DNA of 64,000 nucleotides from Burkholderia ubonensis subsp. mesacidophila (GCF_002097715.1 NZ_CP020738.1:1984001-2048000); one strand, 5' to 3'. Numbered from the stretch's first letter, positions 17,068 through 26,120 are shown. A program made the numbers and translations. Notes: a model not told the origin generated them from the letters alone.

Positions 17068-17133
17068 CGTCTGGTTCCGTCTTCGGTGGTTCGAAATGCT
17101 CCGAACCGAAGTGTGCCACGCAACCCCGCCGCG

Positions 17134-18042
17134 TCACACCGTCCCGCCTTCCGCACTCTCTGCGAGAAACGTATCGACCATCGCGTTGAAGCGCGGCAGC
17201 GCGGGGTTGTCGTTGTCCGTGCGCCACGCGAGATACAGCTCGGCCGCCACGTCGACGTTCGCGAGCGGCCGGAACACGACGCCGCCGACGTGCAGCGCGC
17301 GCGCCGACGCCGGCACCAGCGCCGCGCCGAGCCCCGCGCGCACGAGGCCGAGTATCGTGTGCGTCTGCCCGACGTAGTGCAGGTAGTTCGGCAGCCGCCC
17401 GGCGTTCGCGAACATGCCCGAGATCACGTCGTAGAAGTACTTGCCCTCGTTCGGCGAATACGCGATGAACGGCTGCCGGTCGAGATCGTCGGGGCCGATC
17501 CATTCCCGCGCGGCGAGCGCCGAGCCTTCCGCGACCGCGACGAGCAGCGGCTCGCGCAGCGCCAGCCGGTATTCGAGCGGCTGGCGGGCCGCGCGCTGCC
17601 GCACGAACCCCGCGTCGAGCATCCGCGACACGAGCGCGTCGATCTGCACCGTCGACACCATCTCGCGCAATTCGACGTCGACGTCCGGCAGCGCATGCGC
17701 GGCGTGCGCGAGCAGCATCGGGATCATCCGGTACGCGCTGACCGCGGTGAACCCGAGCGTGATGCGCCCCGCCTCGCCGCGCGCGACGCGCTGCGCGGCC
17801 TGCTCCGCCCGCGCGGAAAACTCGAGGATGTGCTGCGCGTCGCGCAGGAAGCGCTCGCCGGCGGCGGTCAGGCTCACCTGCCGGCTGTTGCGCTCGAGCA
17901 GCGAGATGCCGAGCGCGTGCTCGAGCAGCTGGATCTGCCGGCTGAGCGGCGGCTGCGTCATGAACAGCCGTTTCGCCGCGCGACCGAAATGCAGCTCCTC
18001 GGCGACCGCGACGAAGCAGCGGAGCTGGTGCAATTCAATCAT
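17134..18042 (-). CDS. LysR-family transcriptional regulator
   Basis: A 302-residue LysR regulator with the N-terminal winged helix (ELHQLRCFVAVAEELHFGRAAKRLFMTQPPLSRQIQLLE) and an effector-binding domain from about 90 on. The HTH style (FGRAAKRLFMTQPPLSRQI) is of the BenM/CatR-like branch that responds to aromatic or carboxylic ligands. It is divergent from the D-2-hydroxyacid dehydrogenase gene with 102 bases between, so it most likely controls that gene and the MFS transporter downstream of it. The ligand is likely a hydroxy or keto acid used by those genes. Confidence 0.9.
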   Translation of the reverse strand: MIELHQLRCFVAVAEELHFGRAAKRLFMTQPPLSRQIQLLEHALGISLLERNSRQVSLTAAGERFLRDAQHILEFSARAEQAAQRVARGEAGRITLGFTAVSAYRMIPMLLAHAAHALPDVDVELREMVSTVQIDALVSRMLDAGFVRQRAARQPLEYRLALREPLLVAVAEGSALAAREWIGPDDLDRQPFIAYSPNEGKYFYDVISGMFANAGRLPNYLHYVGQTHTILGLVRAGLGAALVPASARALHVGGVVFRPLANVDVAAELYLAWRTDNDNPALPRFNAMVDTFLAESAEGGTV

Positions 18043-18144
18043 TCAAAATCTGGATTGATCGATAGGCTTTTGATGTTAGACCAACATCGATGCGATTTCT
18101 ATACTCGGTTGCACTTGCTGCCCCACCGCCTGACCGAGCCCGTC

Positions 18145-19083
18145 ATGACCATCGACCTCCTCCTCACCCAACCGCTTCCCGCCGACATCGACGCCGAGCT
18201 GACCGCCCGCTATGCGGTGCACCGGCTGTACGAAGCGGCGGACCGCGACGCGCTGATCGATCGCGTCGCGCCGCGCATCCGCGGCGTCGTCACAGGCGGC
18301 GCGAACGGCCTGTCGCGCGCGTGGATGGATCGGCTCCCGGCACTGGAAATCGTCGCGATCAACGGCATCGGCACCGACGCGGTCGACCTCGAATGCGCGC
18401 GCTCGCGCGGCATCCACGTGACGACGACGCCGGACGTGCTGACCGACGACGTCGCCGACATGGCGATGGGCCTGATCCTGATGACGCTGCGCGATCTCGG
18501 CGCGGGCGACCGGATCGTGCGCGCGCGCCGCTGGGGCACGGTTGCGCAGCCGCTCGCGACGCAGGTGACGGGCAAGCGGCTCGGCATCGTCGGGCTCGGC
18601 CGCGTCGGGCGCGCGATCGCCGAGCGCGCGCGGGCGTTCCGGATGCCGGTCAGCTATTGCGGCCCGCGCGAGCATCCGGGCTGCGGCTGCCGCTACGTCG
18701 CCGATCCGGTCACGCTCGCGCGCGACAGCGACGTGCTCGTGGTCGCCGCGTCGGCGGACCACGGCACCGTGCTCGTCACCGCCGACGTGCTCGCCGCGCT
18801 CGGCCCGCAAGGATTCCTGATCAACGTCGCACGCGGCAAGCTGGTCGACGAAGCGGCGCTGGTGCGCGCGCTCGCGAGCGGCACGATCGCCGGCGCGGGG
18901 CTCGACGTGTTCGCGAACGAGCCGCACGTGCCGGCCGAATTGCTGGAACTGGAGCGCGTCGTGGTGCAGCCGCACCGTGCGAGCGCGACGCACGAAACCC
19001 GCCGCGAGATGGGCCGCATCGTGCTCGCCAATCTCGCCGCGTGCTTCGCCGGGCAGCGTCCGCCGACCAGCGTGACGACCTGA
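18145..19083 (+). CDS. D-isomer-specific 2-hydroxyacid dehydrogenase
   Basis: A 312-residue NAD(P)-dependent dehydrogenase that reduces a 2-keto acid (hydroxypyruvate, glyoxylate or 2-ketogluconate are the usual ones). The Rossmann motif GLGRVGRAIAERARAF and the INVARGKLVDEAALVRAL segment are typical, and the catalytic triad is present: Arg in NVARGK, Glu in ANEPHVP and His in VVQPHRASATH. The ATG at 18145 was chosen from the domain start; the frame continues upstream without meaning. It is followed 73 bases later by an MFS transporter of the carboxylate-uptake type, and a LysR regulator is divergent, so the three make a sugar-acid or keto-acid utilisation block. Confidence 0.88.
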   Translation: MTIDLLLTQPLPADIDAELTARYAVHRLYEAADRDALIDRVAPRIRGVVTGGANGLSRAWMDRLPALEIVAINGIGTDAVDLECARSRGIHVTTTPDVLTDDVADMAMGLILMTLRDLGAGDRIVRARRWGTVAQPLATQVTGKRLGIVGLGRVGRAIAERARAFRMPVSYCGPREHPGCGCRYVADPVTLARDSDVLVVAASADHGTVLVTADVLAALGPQGFLINVARGKLVDEAALVRALASGTIAGAGLDVFANEPHVPAELLELERVVVQPHRASATHETRREMGRIVLANLAACFAGQRPPTSVTT

Positions 19084-19156
19084 CCGCCTGCGCGGCCGCG
19101 CAGGGCCGCCCCGACACGACAACACGCCCTCGCGCGACGAGGGCACGGAGACACGC

Positions 19157-20518
19157 ATGCCCAATCGATCCCCCGACGCGGCCCTCGCCGCGTCCCCCGC
19201 CGCATCGCACGCGATCGGCCGCGCGCGCTACGCGATCCTCGCGCTGATCTTCGCCGTCACGGTCGTCAACTACGCGGACCGCGCGACGATGTCGATCGCC
19301 GGCACCGGCGTCGCGCGCGACCTCGGCCTCACCCCGGTGCAGCTCGGCGTCGTGTTCTCGGCGTTCGCGTGGGCGTACGCGATCGGCCAGATTCCCGGCG
19401 GCTGGCTGCTCGACCGCTTCGGCGCGCGGCGCGTGTACGGCCTGAGCCTGCTGCTCTGGTCGGTCTTCACGATGCTGCAGGGCACGGTCTGCTGGCTCGG
19501 CGTGTCCGGCGCGGCCGCGACGCTCGCGCTGTTCGCGATGCGCTTCATGCTCGGCCTCGTCGAATCGCCGGCGTTCCCGGCCAACTCGCGAATCGTCGCG
19601 TGCTGGTTCCCGACCGGCGAGCGCGGCACCGCGTCGGCGCTGTTCAATTCCGCGCAGTACATGGCCGTCGTGATCTTCACGCCGTGCATGGCGTGGCTCA
19701 CGCATGCGCTCGGCTGGGAGCACGTGTTCCTGTGGATGGGGATGCTCGGCATCGCGCTGGGCGCGCTGTGGTTCGCGTGCTATCGCGAGCCGCACAGCCA
19801 TCCGCGCGTCGGCGCGCGGGAGCTCGACTACCTGCGCGAGCACGGCGCGCTCGTCGACCTCGAGGCGAACCGTATCCGCCAGCGCCCGCGCCTGTCGCTG
19901 CGCGACGTCGCGCAACTGTTCCGGCATCGCAACCTGTGGGCGATCTACGTCGGCCAGTACTGCATCACCGCGCTCACCTACTTCTTCATCACGTGGTTTC
20001 CGATCTACCTGATCAAGGGGCGCGGGATGACGATCATGGAAGCCGGCTGGGTCGCCGCGCTGCCGGCGATCTGCGGATTTTCCGGCGGCGTGCTCGGCGG
20101 CGTGCTGTCCGACTGGCTGATCCGGCGCGGCATGCATCCGTCTCGCGCGCGCAAGACGCCGTTCGTCGCCGGGATGGCGATGGCGACGCTGCTCGTGTTC
20201 GCGAACGGCGCGTCGTCGAACGCGGTCGTGATCGCGCTGATGACGCTCGCGTTCTTCGGCAAGGGGCTCGCCGCGGTCGGCTGGGCGGTGCTCGCCGATA
20301 CCGCGCCGGAGGGTATGGTCGGGCTGAGCGGCGGCGTGTTCAACGGCCTCGGCAACATTGCCGGGATCGTCACGCCGCTCGTGATCGGCTATTTCGTCGC
20401 GCGCACCGGCTCGTTCTCCGGCGCGCTGTGGTTCGTCGCCGCGCACGGGCTGGTCGGCATCGCCGCGTACACGGCGCTGGCCGGGCGCTTCGAGCGGATT
20501 CGCGTCACGCGCGCTTGA
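19157..20518 (+). CDS. MFS transporter, anion:cation symporter type (GudP/glucarate-like)
   Basis: A 453-residue inner-membrane transporter with twelve predicted helices. The ACS-family signature is clear: VVNYADRATMSIAGTGVARDLGL after helix 1, GQIPGGWLLDRFGARRVYG between helices 2 and 3, and RFMLGLVESPAFPANSRIVACWFP. ACS transporters import sugar acids such as glucarate, galactarate or hexuronate, and also nicotinate-like anions. It follows the hydroxyacid dehydrogenase and is probably in its operon. Its last 14 bases overlap the end of the convergent LysR gene at 20505, so transcription of the two must collide or end at once. Confidence 0.9.
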   Translation: MPNRSPDAALAASPAASHAIGRARYAILALIFAVTVVNYADRATMSIAGTGVARDLGLTPVQLGVVFSAFAWAYAIGQIPGGWLLDRFGARRVYGLSLLLWSVFTMLQGTVCWLGVSGAAATLALFAMRFMLGLVESPAFPANSRIVACWFPTGERGTASALFNSAQYMAVVIFTPCMAWLTHALGWEHVFLWMGMLGIALGALWFACYREPHSHPRVGARELDYLREHGALVDLEANRIRQRPRLSLRDVAQLFRHRNLWAIYVGQYCITALTYFFITWFPIYLIKGRGMTIMEAGWVAALPAICGFSGGVLGGVLSDWLIRRGMHPSRARKTPFVAGMAMATLLVFANGASSNAVVIALMTLAFFGKGLAAVGWAVLADTAPEGMVGLSGGVFNGLGNIAGIVTPLVIGYFVARTGSFSGALWFVAAHGLVGIAAYTALAGRFERIRVTRA

Positions 20519-21473
20519 GGCCGTCCGTCGCGTGCTCGACGGTCAGCCGGTCCAGCTCGCGCAAATCGTCTTCCAGCGCGGGCGTAAGCGTCGTGCGCAG
20601 GTGTTCGAGGAAGGTGCGGATCTTCGCGTCGAGATAGCGGCGCGTCGCGTACACCGCGTAGACGCTCAGCGTCTGCAACCGGTATTCCGGCAGCACGCGG
20701 ATCAGCCGCCCTTCGCGGATATCGTCGAGCACCGTATACAACGCGACGCACGCGATCCCGCGCCCGGCACGCACGGCGACGCACAGCGCGTCCGGCACGT
20801 TGACCTGGAACGGCGCGGGCGGCAGTTCGAACACCTGCTCGTCGCCGTCCTTGTGCTCGAGCCGCCATTCGCTGGCCGGCGACGCCGGCGTGTCGAGCCG
20901 CAGGCAAGTGTGCTTCGGCAGGTCTTCCGGCGTCTGCGGCGTGCCGTGCCGCGCGAGGTATTCGCGCGACGCGACGAGCACGCTGCAGCTCGTGCCGCAG
21001 GTTTGCGCGACATAGCCCGAATCCGGCAGCTGCGACGCGGTGACGATCGACACGTCGTAGCCCTCCTCGACCAGGTTCGGCATCCGCTGCGCGAGCGTCA
21101 GCTCGACCGACACGTCCGGGTTGTCCTCCTGGTAGCGGACGATCGACGACACGACGTGGCTCTGCCCGAGCCCCGTCATCGCGTGGATCCGCATCTTGCC
21201 GGTCGGCCGCAGCAGCGCGTTGCGCGCCTCCGCGTTCGCATAGTCGATTTCCGCGAGGATCGATTTCGCCCGCTCGAAATAGCGCTGGCCGCTCTCGGTG
21301 AGGCCGAGGTGACGCGTCGTGCGATGCAGGAGGCGCGTCTGCACGTGCGCCTCGAGGTTCGAGACGGCGCGCGACACCTGCGCAGTGGTCGCGTCGATCT
21401 CCTTCGCGACCGCGGTGAAACTGCCGGCTTCGACAACGCGCACGAACAGGCGCATGTTTTCGAGCATGTCCAT
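20505..21473 (-). CDS. LysR-family regulator
   Basis: A 322-residue LysR protein, with HTH MDMLENMRLFVRVVEAGSFTAVAKEIDATTAQVSRAVSNLE and a co-inducer domain. The opening (MDMLENMRLFVRVVEAGSFTAVA) marks the large CrgA/AaeR-like branch, whose members often regulate a nearby oxidoreductase or efflux gene. No such divergent target is next to it: the HPP-CBS gene starts some 350 bases away and appears to be under MarR control. The C-terminus overlaps the convergent MFS transporter by 14 bases. It could act elsewhere in the genome. Confidence 0.88.
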   Translation of the reverse strand: MDMLENMRLFVRVVEAGSFTAVAKEIDATTAQVSRAVSNLEAHVQTRLLHRTTRHLGLTESGQRYFERAKSILAEIDYANAEARNALLRPTGKMRIHAMTGLGQSHVVSSIVRYQEDNPDVSVELTLAQRMPNLVEEGYDVSIVTASQLPDSGYVAQTCGTSCSVLVASREYLARHGTPQTPEDLPKHTCLRLDTPASPASEWRLEHKDGDEQVFELPPAPFQVNVPDALCVAVRAGRGIACVALYTVLDDIREGRLIRVLPEYRLQTLSVYAVYATRRYLDAKIRTFLEHLRTTLTPALEDDLRELDRLTVEHATDGLKRA

Positions 21474-21757
21474 TGAATTGGCTTGGGGAAAGTAGGTGGG
21501 AAGGCGTCGGCTGCGCTCGCGTCAGGTGGGTAACGGAACACGGCCGGGAACCACGACGACGCGTTCACCATGCCGGAGAAGAGGCGGGAGAGCGGGCATC
21601 GCGTGCGTGGTCAGGACGTTCGGGGAAATCGGTGGGCGGAATTGTACGCCGCTGCAGACAAATGTGCGCTGCTGCGCCCGAAGTTTTCATCCAACGAAAG
21701 CTTTCCGAAAGTCTCGCCGGTCGCGCGCCCACGACACCGTGATGCAGCGCGCCAACT

Positions 21758-21776
21758 TATATCACAACGCGATATA
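21758..21776 (+). promoter_or_regulatory. Candidate MarR operator and -10 box of the HPP-CBS gene
   Basis: TATATC and GATATA form a perfect inverted repeat with 7 bases between, 19 bases in all. The same arms and spacing recur at 23091-23109 before the marR gene. The right arm overlaps a consensus -10, TATAAT at 21773-21778. Binding here would block RNA polymerase. Confidence 0.7.
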
Positions 21777-21827
21777 ATGCCGCACCCCGACACGCGCGCA
21801 TCGCCCGCTTCTTTCTTCATACGTTCC

Positions 21828-23033
21828 ATGTCGTCCGGCTCCTCCACGTCCCGCCGCACGTTGCGGCAATGGCTGCACAGCTTCACCCCTCTTCCGATGA
21901 CCCTCGGCTGGCGCGAGCGCCTGCGCTCGTGCGCTGGCGCGCTGGTCGGCATCGCGACGGTCGGCTTCACGATGCAGGTGGTGCCCGGCGTGCCGGGGCT
22001 CGTGCCGCTGCTGGTCGCGCCGATGGGCGCGTCGGCGGTGCTGCTGTTCGCGGTGCCCGCGAGCCCGCTGGCGCAGCCGTGGTCGATCATCGGCGGCAAC
22101 CTGGTCGCGGCGACGGTCGGCGTCGCGTGCGCGCAGTGGATCGCCGATCCGATCACGGCCGCCGCGGTGGCGGTCGCATGCGCGATCGGCGGCATGTTCG
22201 CGCTGCGCTGCGTGCACCCGCCGTCGGGCGCGGTCGCGCTGACGGCCGTGCTCGGCGGGCCGGCGATCCACAAGCTCGGCTTCGGCTTCGTGCTCGAGCC
22301 GATCGCGCTGCAATCGGCGATCCTGCTGTCGGCGGCGCTCGTCTACCACGCGCTGACGGGCCACCGCTATCCGCACGGCGGCGTGCGGCCCGACGCGAAG
22401 CCGCAGGCGGCCGGCGCGCCGGCGCGCGCAAGCGGCGGCCACGGGGGCCACGGGGGCCACGGCGGCTTTACGCGCGAGGATCTCGACGCGGTGCTCAAGC
22501 GCCGCAGCGAATGGCTCGACGTCGATCCGGACGATCTCGAAGCGCTGCTGCGCGAAACCGAGCTGCAGGCCTACGCGCGCACGTTCGGCCAGCTCACCTG
22601 CGCCGACCTGATGACGAAACGCGCGATCAGCATCGCGCCGTCGACGTCGGTGACGGCCGCGCTCACGCTGCTCGACCGCCATCGCGTGAAGGCGCTGCCC
22701 GTCGTCGATGCGGACCGCCGGCTGGTCGGCATCGTCACCCGCGCCGACCTGACGCGCTATATGCGTCGCCCGACGGCGCTGTGGCAGCGCCTGTCCGCGC
22801 GCCTGCCGGAATCGATCGGCGGCCAGCCCGCGAGCGTCGACACGGTGATGAGCCGCGACGTCGCGTCGGTGCCGCAAACGCTGCCGCTCACGGCGCTCGT
22901 GCCGCTGTTCACGCACTCGGGCCACCACCACATTCCGGTCGTCGACGCATCGCGCCGGCTCGTCGGCATCATCACGCAGACCGACCTCGTCACGGGCCTG
23001 TACCAGCAGACGCAGATGCTCGAAGCCGCATGA
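21828..23033 (+). CDS. HPP-family membrane protein with two CBS domains
   Basis: A 401-residue protein with two parts. The first about 170 residues are an HPP domain: four to five membrane helices, with the RCVHPPSGAVALTAVLGG signature. A His/Gly-rich linker (GGHGGHGGHGG) follows, and two CBS domains end the protein (LMTKRAISIAPSTSVTAALTLLDRH and VMSRDVASVPQTLPLTALVPL). CBS pairs usually bind adenine nucleotides and gate the linked channel or transporter; some HPP proteins carry nitrite. The start at 21828 is preferred over the ATG at 21777, because 21777 lies inside the -10/operator region. It shares its operator with the marR-ClC pair downstream, so all are probably one MarR regulon. Confidence 0.82.
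   Translation: MSSGSSTSRRTLRQWLHSFTPLPMTLGWRERLRSCAGALVGIATVGFTMQVVPGVPGLVPLLVAPMGASAVLLFAVPASPLAQPWSIIGGNLVAATVGVACAQWIADPITAAAVAVACAIGGMFALRCVHPPSGAVALTAVLGGPAIHKLGFGFVLEPIALQSAILLSAALVYHALTGHRYPHGGVRPDAKPQAAGAPARASGGHGGHGGHGGFTREDLDAVLKRRSEWLDVDPDDLEALLRETELQAYARTFGQLTCADLMTKRAISIAPSTSVTAALTLLDRHRVKALPVVDADRRLVGIVTRADLTRYMRRPTALWQRLSARLPESIGGQPASVDTVMSRDVASVPQTLPLTALVPLFTHSGHHHIPVVDASRRLVGIITQTDLVTGLYQQTQMLEAA
22437..22463 (+). repeat. Tandem 9-bp repeat encoding a Gly-His linker
   Basis: Three units of GGCCACGGG (the last ends in C) lie in-frame between the HPP and CBS parts and encode GHG triplets. Slippage could change the number of His residues. The His run could bind a metal, which would be an added input for the protein. 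Confidence 0.75.
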
Positions 23034-23090
23034 CCTGACGCCGCCGCGCGGCACGTTCCGCGCTGGCGCCGCTGGTGTAATTCGTGCTTT

Positions 23091-23109
23091 TATATCATGT
23101 TTTGATATA
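23091..23109 (+). promoter_or_regulatory. Candidate MarR operator upstream of marR
   Basis: TATATC and GATATA with 7 bases between, matching the operator at 21758-21776. A -10-like TATATT follows at 23108-23113. The regulator gene starts at 23143, so autoregulation is likely. Confidence 0.7.
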
Positions 23110-23142
23110 TATTCGCGCTACCGTTTTTCCTTCTCTACGACG

Positions 23143-23556
23143 ATGACCGACACCCGACGCGCACTGCACAAGTCCGACTTCGAGCAGCTTTCCGAATTCC
23201 GCTACCAGATGCGCCGCTTCGAGCGCTTCTCCGAACGCGCCGCGCAAAGCGAAGGCGTGACGCCGCTGCAATACCTGTTGCTGCTGCACATCAAGGGCTA
23301 TCCGCAGCGCGAATGGGCGACCATCGGCGAGCTCGCGGAACGTCTGCAGGCGCAGCATCACGGCGTCGTCGCGCTCGTGTCGCGCTGCGAGGCGCTCGGG
23401 CTCGTGAAGCGCAAGCCGAGCGAGACCGACCGCCGTCAGGTCGAGGTCCATCTCGAAGCCGCCGGCGACACCCTGCTCGCGCGCCTCGCGGCCATGCACC
23501 GCACCGAGCTGAAATCGCTCAAGGGTGCATTCCAGGTTCCCCAACTCGATTACTGA
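23143..23556 (+). CDS. MarR-family transcriptional regulator
   Basis: A 137-residue MarR winged-helix protein. The recognition segment ATIGELAERLQAQHHGVVALVSRCEALGLVKRKPSETDRRQVEVHL is a textbook MarR HTH plus wing. It lies 17 bases before the ClC gene in the same direction, with a palindromic operator upstream that is shared with the HPP-CBS gene at 21828. It probably represses itself, the ClC gene and the HPP-CBS gene, and releases DNA on binding a small ligand or on oxidation. The protein has no Cys, so a simple thiol switch is unlikely. Confidence 0.9.
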   Translation: MTDTRRALHKSDFEQLSEFRYQMRRFERFSERAAQSEGVTPLQYLLLLHIKGYPQREWATIGELAERLQAQHHGVVALVSRCEALGLVKRKPSETDRRQVEVHLEAAGDTLLARLAAMHRTELKSLKGAFQVPQLDY

Positions 23557-23573
23557 CTCCGACGTCCGACACG

Positions 23574-25296
23574 ATGAACGCCCCACACAAACGCGATTTC
23601 GCGACCAACGACCGCCTGCCCAGGATAGCGCTGCTTGCCGCCGTGATCGGCGTGCTCAGCACGCTCGCGGCGTTCGTCCTGTTGAGCCTGATCCACCTGT
23701 TCACGAACCTGTTCTTCTTCCAGCGGTTCTCGTTCGCCGACCATTCGCCGGCGGGCAACACGCTCGGCGCGTGGGTGATCGCGGTGCCGGTGATCGGCGG
23801 GCTGATCGTCGGGATGATGGCGCGCTTCGGTTCGGAGAAGATCCGCGGCCACGGCATCCCCGAGGCGATCGAGGCGATCCTGTTCGGCAAGAGCCGCATG
23901 TCGCCGAAGGTCGCGATCCTGAAGCCGCTGTCGTCCGGCGTCGTGATCGGCAGCGGCGGCCCGTTCGGTGCCGAGGGGCCGATCATCATGACGGGCGGCG
24001 CGCTCGGCTCGCTGATCGCGCAGTGCGTGAAGGTCACCGCCGCGGAGCGCAAGACGCTGCTCGTCGCCGGCGCGGCGGCCGGCATGACCGCCGTGTTCGG
24101 CACGCCGGTCGCCGCGGTGCTGCTCGCGGTCGAGCTGCTGCTGTTCGAATGGCGCCCGCGCAGTTTCCTGCCGGTCGCGCTCGCGTGCGCCGTCGCCGGC
24201 TTCGCGCGCGCGGTGTTCTTCGGCGTCGAGCCGCTGTTTCCGCTGACGACCGCCGCGCCGTCGCCGGTCGCGCTGCTGTCGTGCGTGGTCGCGGGCCTGC
24301 TGTCCGGGATGCTCGCGTGCGGGCTGTCTGCCGCGCTCTACCGCGTCGAGGATGCGTTCGCGAAACTGCCCGTGCACTGGATGTGGTGGCCCGCGCTCGG
24401 CGCGATCGTGATCGGCGTCGGCGGCTGGCTGCAGCCGCGCGCGCTCGGCGTCGGCTACGACGTGATCGGCGACCTGCTGCATCAGCACATCGCGCTGCAG
24501 ATCGCGCTCGCGCTGCTGGTCGTCAAGGCGGTGATGTGGGTGATCGCGCTCGGCTCCGGCACGTCGGGCGGCGTGCTCGCGCCGCTGCTGATGCTCGGCG
24601 CGGGGCTCGGCACCGTGCTCTCGCCGGTGCTGCCGGGCGGCGACCCGGCGCTGTGGCCGCTCGTCTGCATGGCCGCGACGCTGGGCGCGACGCTCGGCGC
24701 GCCGCTCACGGCGATCGTGTTCGCGTTCGGCCTCACGCACGACACCAACGCGCTGCTGCCGCTGCTCGCGGCGACGCTCGTCGCGCACGGCTTCGCGACC
24801 GTCGTGATGAAGCGTTCGATCATGACCGAGAAGATCGCGCGCCGCGGCTATCACATCTATCGCGAATACGGCGTCGATCCGCTCGAGCGGCACGACGTCG
24901 CCGAGGTGATGACGCGCGCCGATGCGATCGTCGCGATCGATGCTGCGACGACGCTCGCGGAGGTCGACGCAAAGTACTTCGGCGCGCAGCAGACGCACCG
25001 CGCGTACCCGGTCGTGAAGGACGGCCGCCTGCTCGGCGTCGTCGATCGCGGACGTGCTGGCCGATCGCGCGCCCGTGGTCGCGCTCGCGCATGAAACGTG
25101 CCGCCTCGTCGCGACGCGTCTCGCGGTGCACGGCCTCGAGCGGCTGCCGGTCGTCGACGACGCGCAGTCGCTGCGCATGACCGGCCTCGTGTCGCGCAGC
25201 GACCTGATCAAGCCGGCGCTCCAGCACTTCGACGAGGAACACAAGCGCGAGCGCTTCCGCCCGATCGTGCCGGCCAACGCGCGCAAGGCGGGTTGA
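23574..25296 (+). pseudogene. ClC-type chloride channel/antiporter with CBS pair, frameshifted near its 3' end
   Basis: The ClC core (about 430 residues) is intact: GHGIPEAIEA where GSGIP is usual, GSGGPFGAEGPIIMTG with the gating Glu, FEWRPRSF with a Glu matching the internal proton-path Glu of exchangers, and GTSGGVLAPLLMLGA. CBS1 (AEVMTRADAIVAIDAATTLAEV to RLLGVVD) reads in the first frame, which then runs into nonsense and stops at 25092-25094. The rest of CBS2 (LADRAPVVALAHETCRLVATRL to ARKAG, stop at 25294-25296) is in another frame from about 25050. A missing CG in GATCGCGGAC, where GATCGCGCGGAC would restore the frame, explains it. The channel part could still be made, but without the second CBS domain. 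It lies 17 bases after marR. Confidence 0.75.
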
Positions 25297-25674
25297 CGCG
25301 CACGATTCCCGCGCGGCGCGGCGCACCCATGTGCGACCGCGCATTTGAAGTTGCTTGACAGTTCGATCTGCGAAAGTTTGTCATCATGAGCCCCATGCGA
25401 CGGGGCCTGTCTTCATCCATCCCACGATAACGAGTCGACGCGCGGCATTCGCACGAATGCCGCACGCGGCGACCTTTCACCCATCACACGCTCGGGCAGC
25501 GGGACGACCACGCGACGCACGGCGTCGCATGCGTCACAGCACCGGATCCGCGGTTTGGCAAGCGCCTTAACATCTTGTTGCGGAATTGCTTGAACCCGGT
25601 CCGCACTGCGCAATCTCACTTGTGCAGTTCTGCTGCGCATCCCACTCAATCAATCACGACCCAAGGGAGATAAC
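25297..25674. other. Intergenic region with hairpins upstream of a small exported protein
   Basis: No gene seen. It contains GCCCC-ATGCGAC-GGGGC (25390-25406), a short stem with a weak T-rich tail that could end ClC-gene transcription, and a perfect 9-bp stem CGGCATTCG-CA-CGAATGCCG (25443-25462) without a T tract. The promoter of the next gene should lie in the last 100 bases (TTGCGG, TTGAAC and TTGTGC segments), but I see no clear box pair. Confidence 0.5.
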
Positions 25675-26019
25675 GTGAAATACCTACCGCTCATCGCACT
25701 GACCGTCGCAATTTCCGCTCACGCGGCCGATCCGTCGTCCGCCGTGCAAAACGTGGGGCAAAGCCAGAAACCGGCTCAGGAAGTCTCGGCCTGCATCGCG
25801 AAAACCTGGGCAGACAAATCCCAGCAACAGGTCGTCTCGCAGAACGTGCTCGCGAATGGCCTCGCGACCGACGTCTACGCGCCGGGCCAGCAACCGCCGA
25901 ACGGCGCGGCCGCGCTGGTGCGCCCGGCCCAGGCCGCAGGCGCGAAGACCTGGGTCGGCTTCCGCGCCGGCAGCGGCGCGGGCGCCGATGCCGCAGGCGA
26001 CATCAACACCTGCCTGTAA
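25675..26019 (+). CDS. Small exported protein, unknown function
   Basis: A 114-residue protein with a clean signal peptide (MKYLPLIALTVAISAHAADP, cut after AHA). The mature part has two Cys, one near residue 41 and one near the end (NTCL), which could form a disulfide. It is rich in Gln, Ala and Gly with no known domain. The GTG start has an AGGGAG ribosome site 6-7 bases upstream (AAGGGAGATAACGTG), and a strong terminator follows, so it is a single-gene unit and likely expressed. It lies between a ClC gene and the convergent ppnP. I do not recognise a family; it is presumably periplasmic. Confidence 0.75.
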   Translation: MKYLPLIALTVAISAHAADPSSAVQNVGQSQKPAQEVSACIAKTWADKSQQQVVSQNVLANGLATDVYAPGQQPPNGAAALVRPAQAAGAKTWVGFRAGSGAGADAAGDINTCL

Positions 26020-26055
26020 TGCGTCCGGCGGACAACCTCGCGCGGTCCGCCAAAC

Positions 26056-26084
26056 AACGAGCCCCGCATCGCGCGGGGCTCGTT
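26056..26084. terminator. Terminator between the small exported protein and ppnP
   Basis: A perfect 12-bp stem, AACGAGCCCCGC with GCGGGGCTCGTT, around a 5-base loop. It sits between two convergent genes and carries A-rich and T-rich flanks (CAAACA before, CATT after), so it can serve both strands. Confidence 0.75.
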
Positions 26085-26120
26085 CATTGAACGTCCGGCG
26101 CGCCGTGCGCGCCGACGTCG

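Noticed and set aside
16678..18144. A long plus-strand open frame leading into the hydroxyacid dehydrogenase
   Set aside because: It lies opposite the LysR and hypothetical genes, is Arg-rich, and the dehydrogenase domain begins only at 18145.
21777..21827. ATG at 21777 as the start of the HPP-CBS gene
   Set aside because: It would place the start inside the -10 box and operator; the ATG at 21828 fits a normal transcript.
22437..22463. CRISPR-like repeat array
   Set aside because: Nine-base tandem units without spacers inside a gene are coding repeats, not CRISPR.
25040..25060. Programmed frameshifting in the ClC gene
   Set aside because: There is no slippery heptamer or downstream pseudoknot; a loss of CG in a CG run is simpler.
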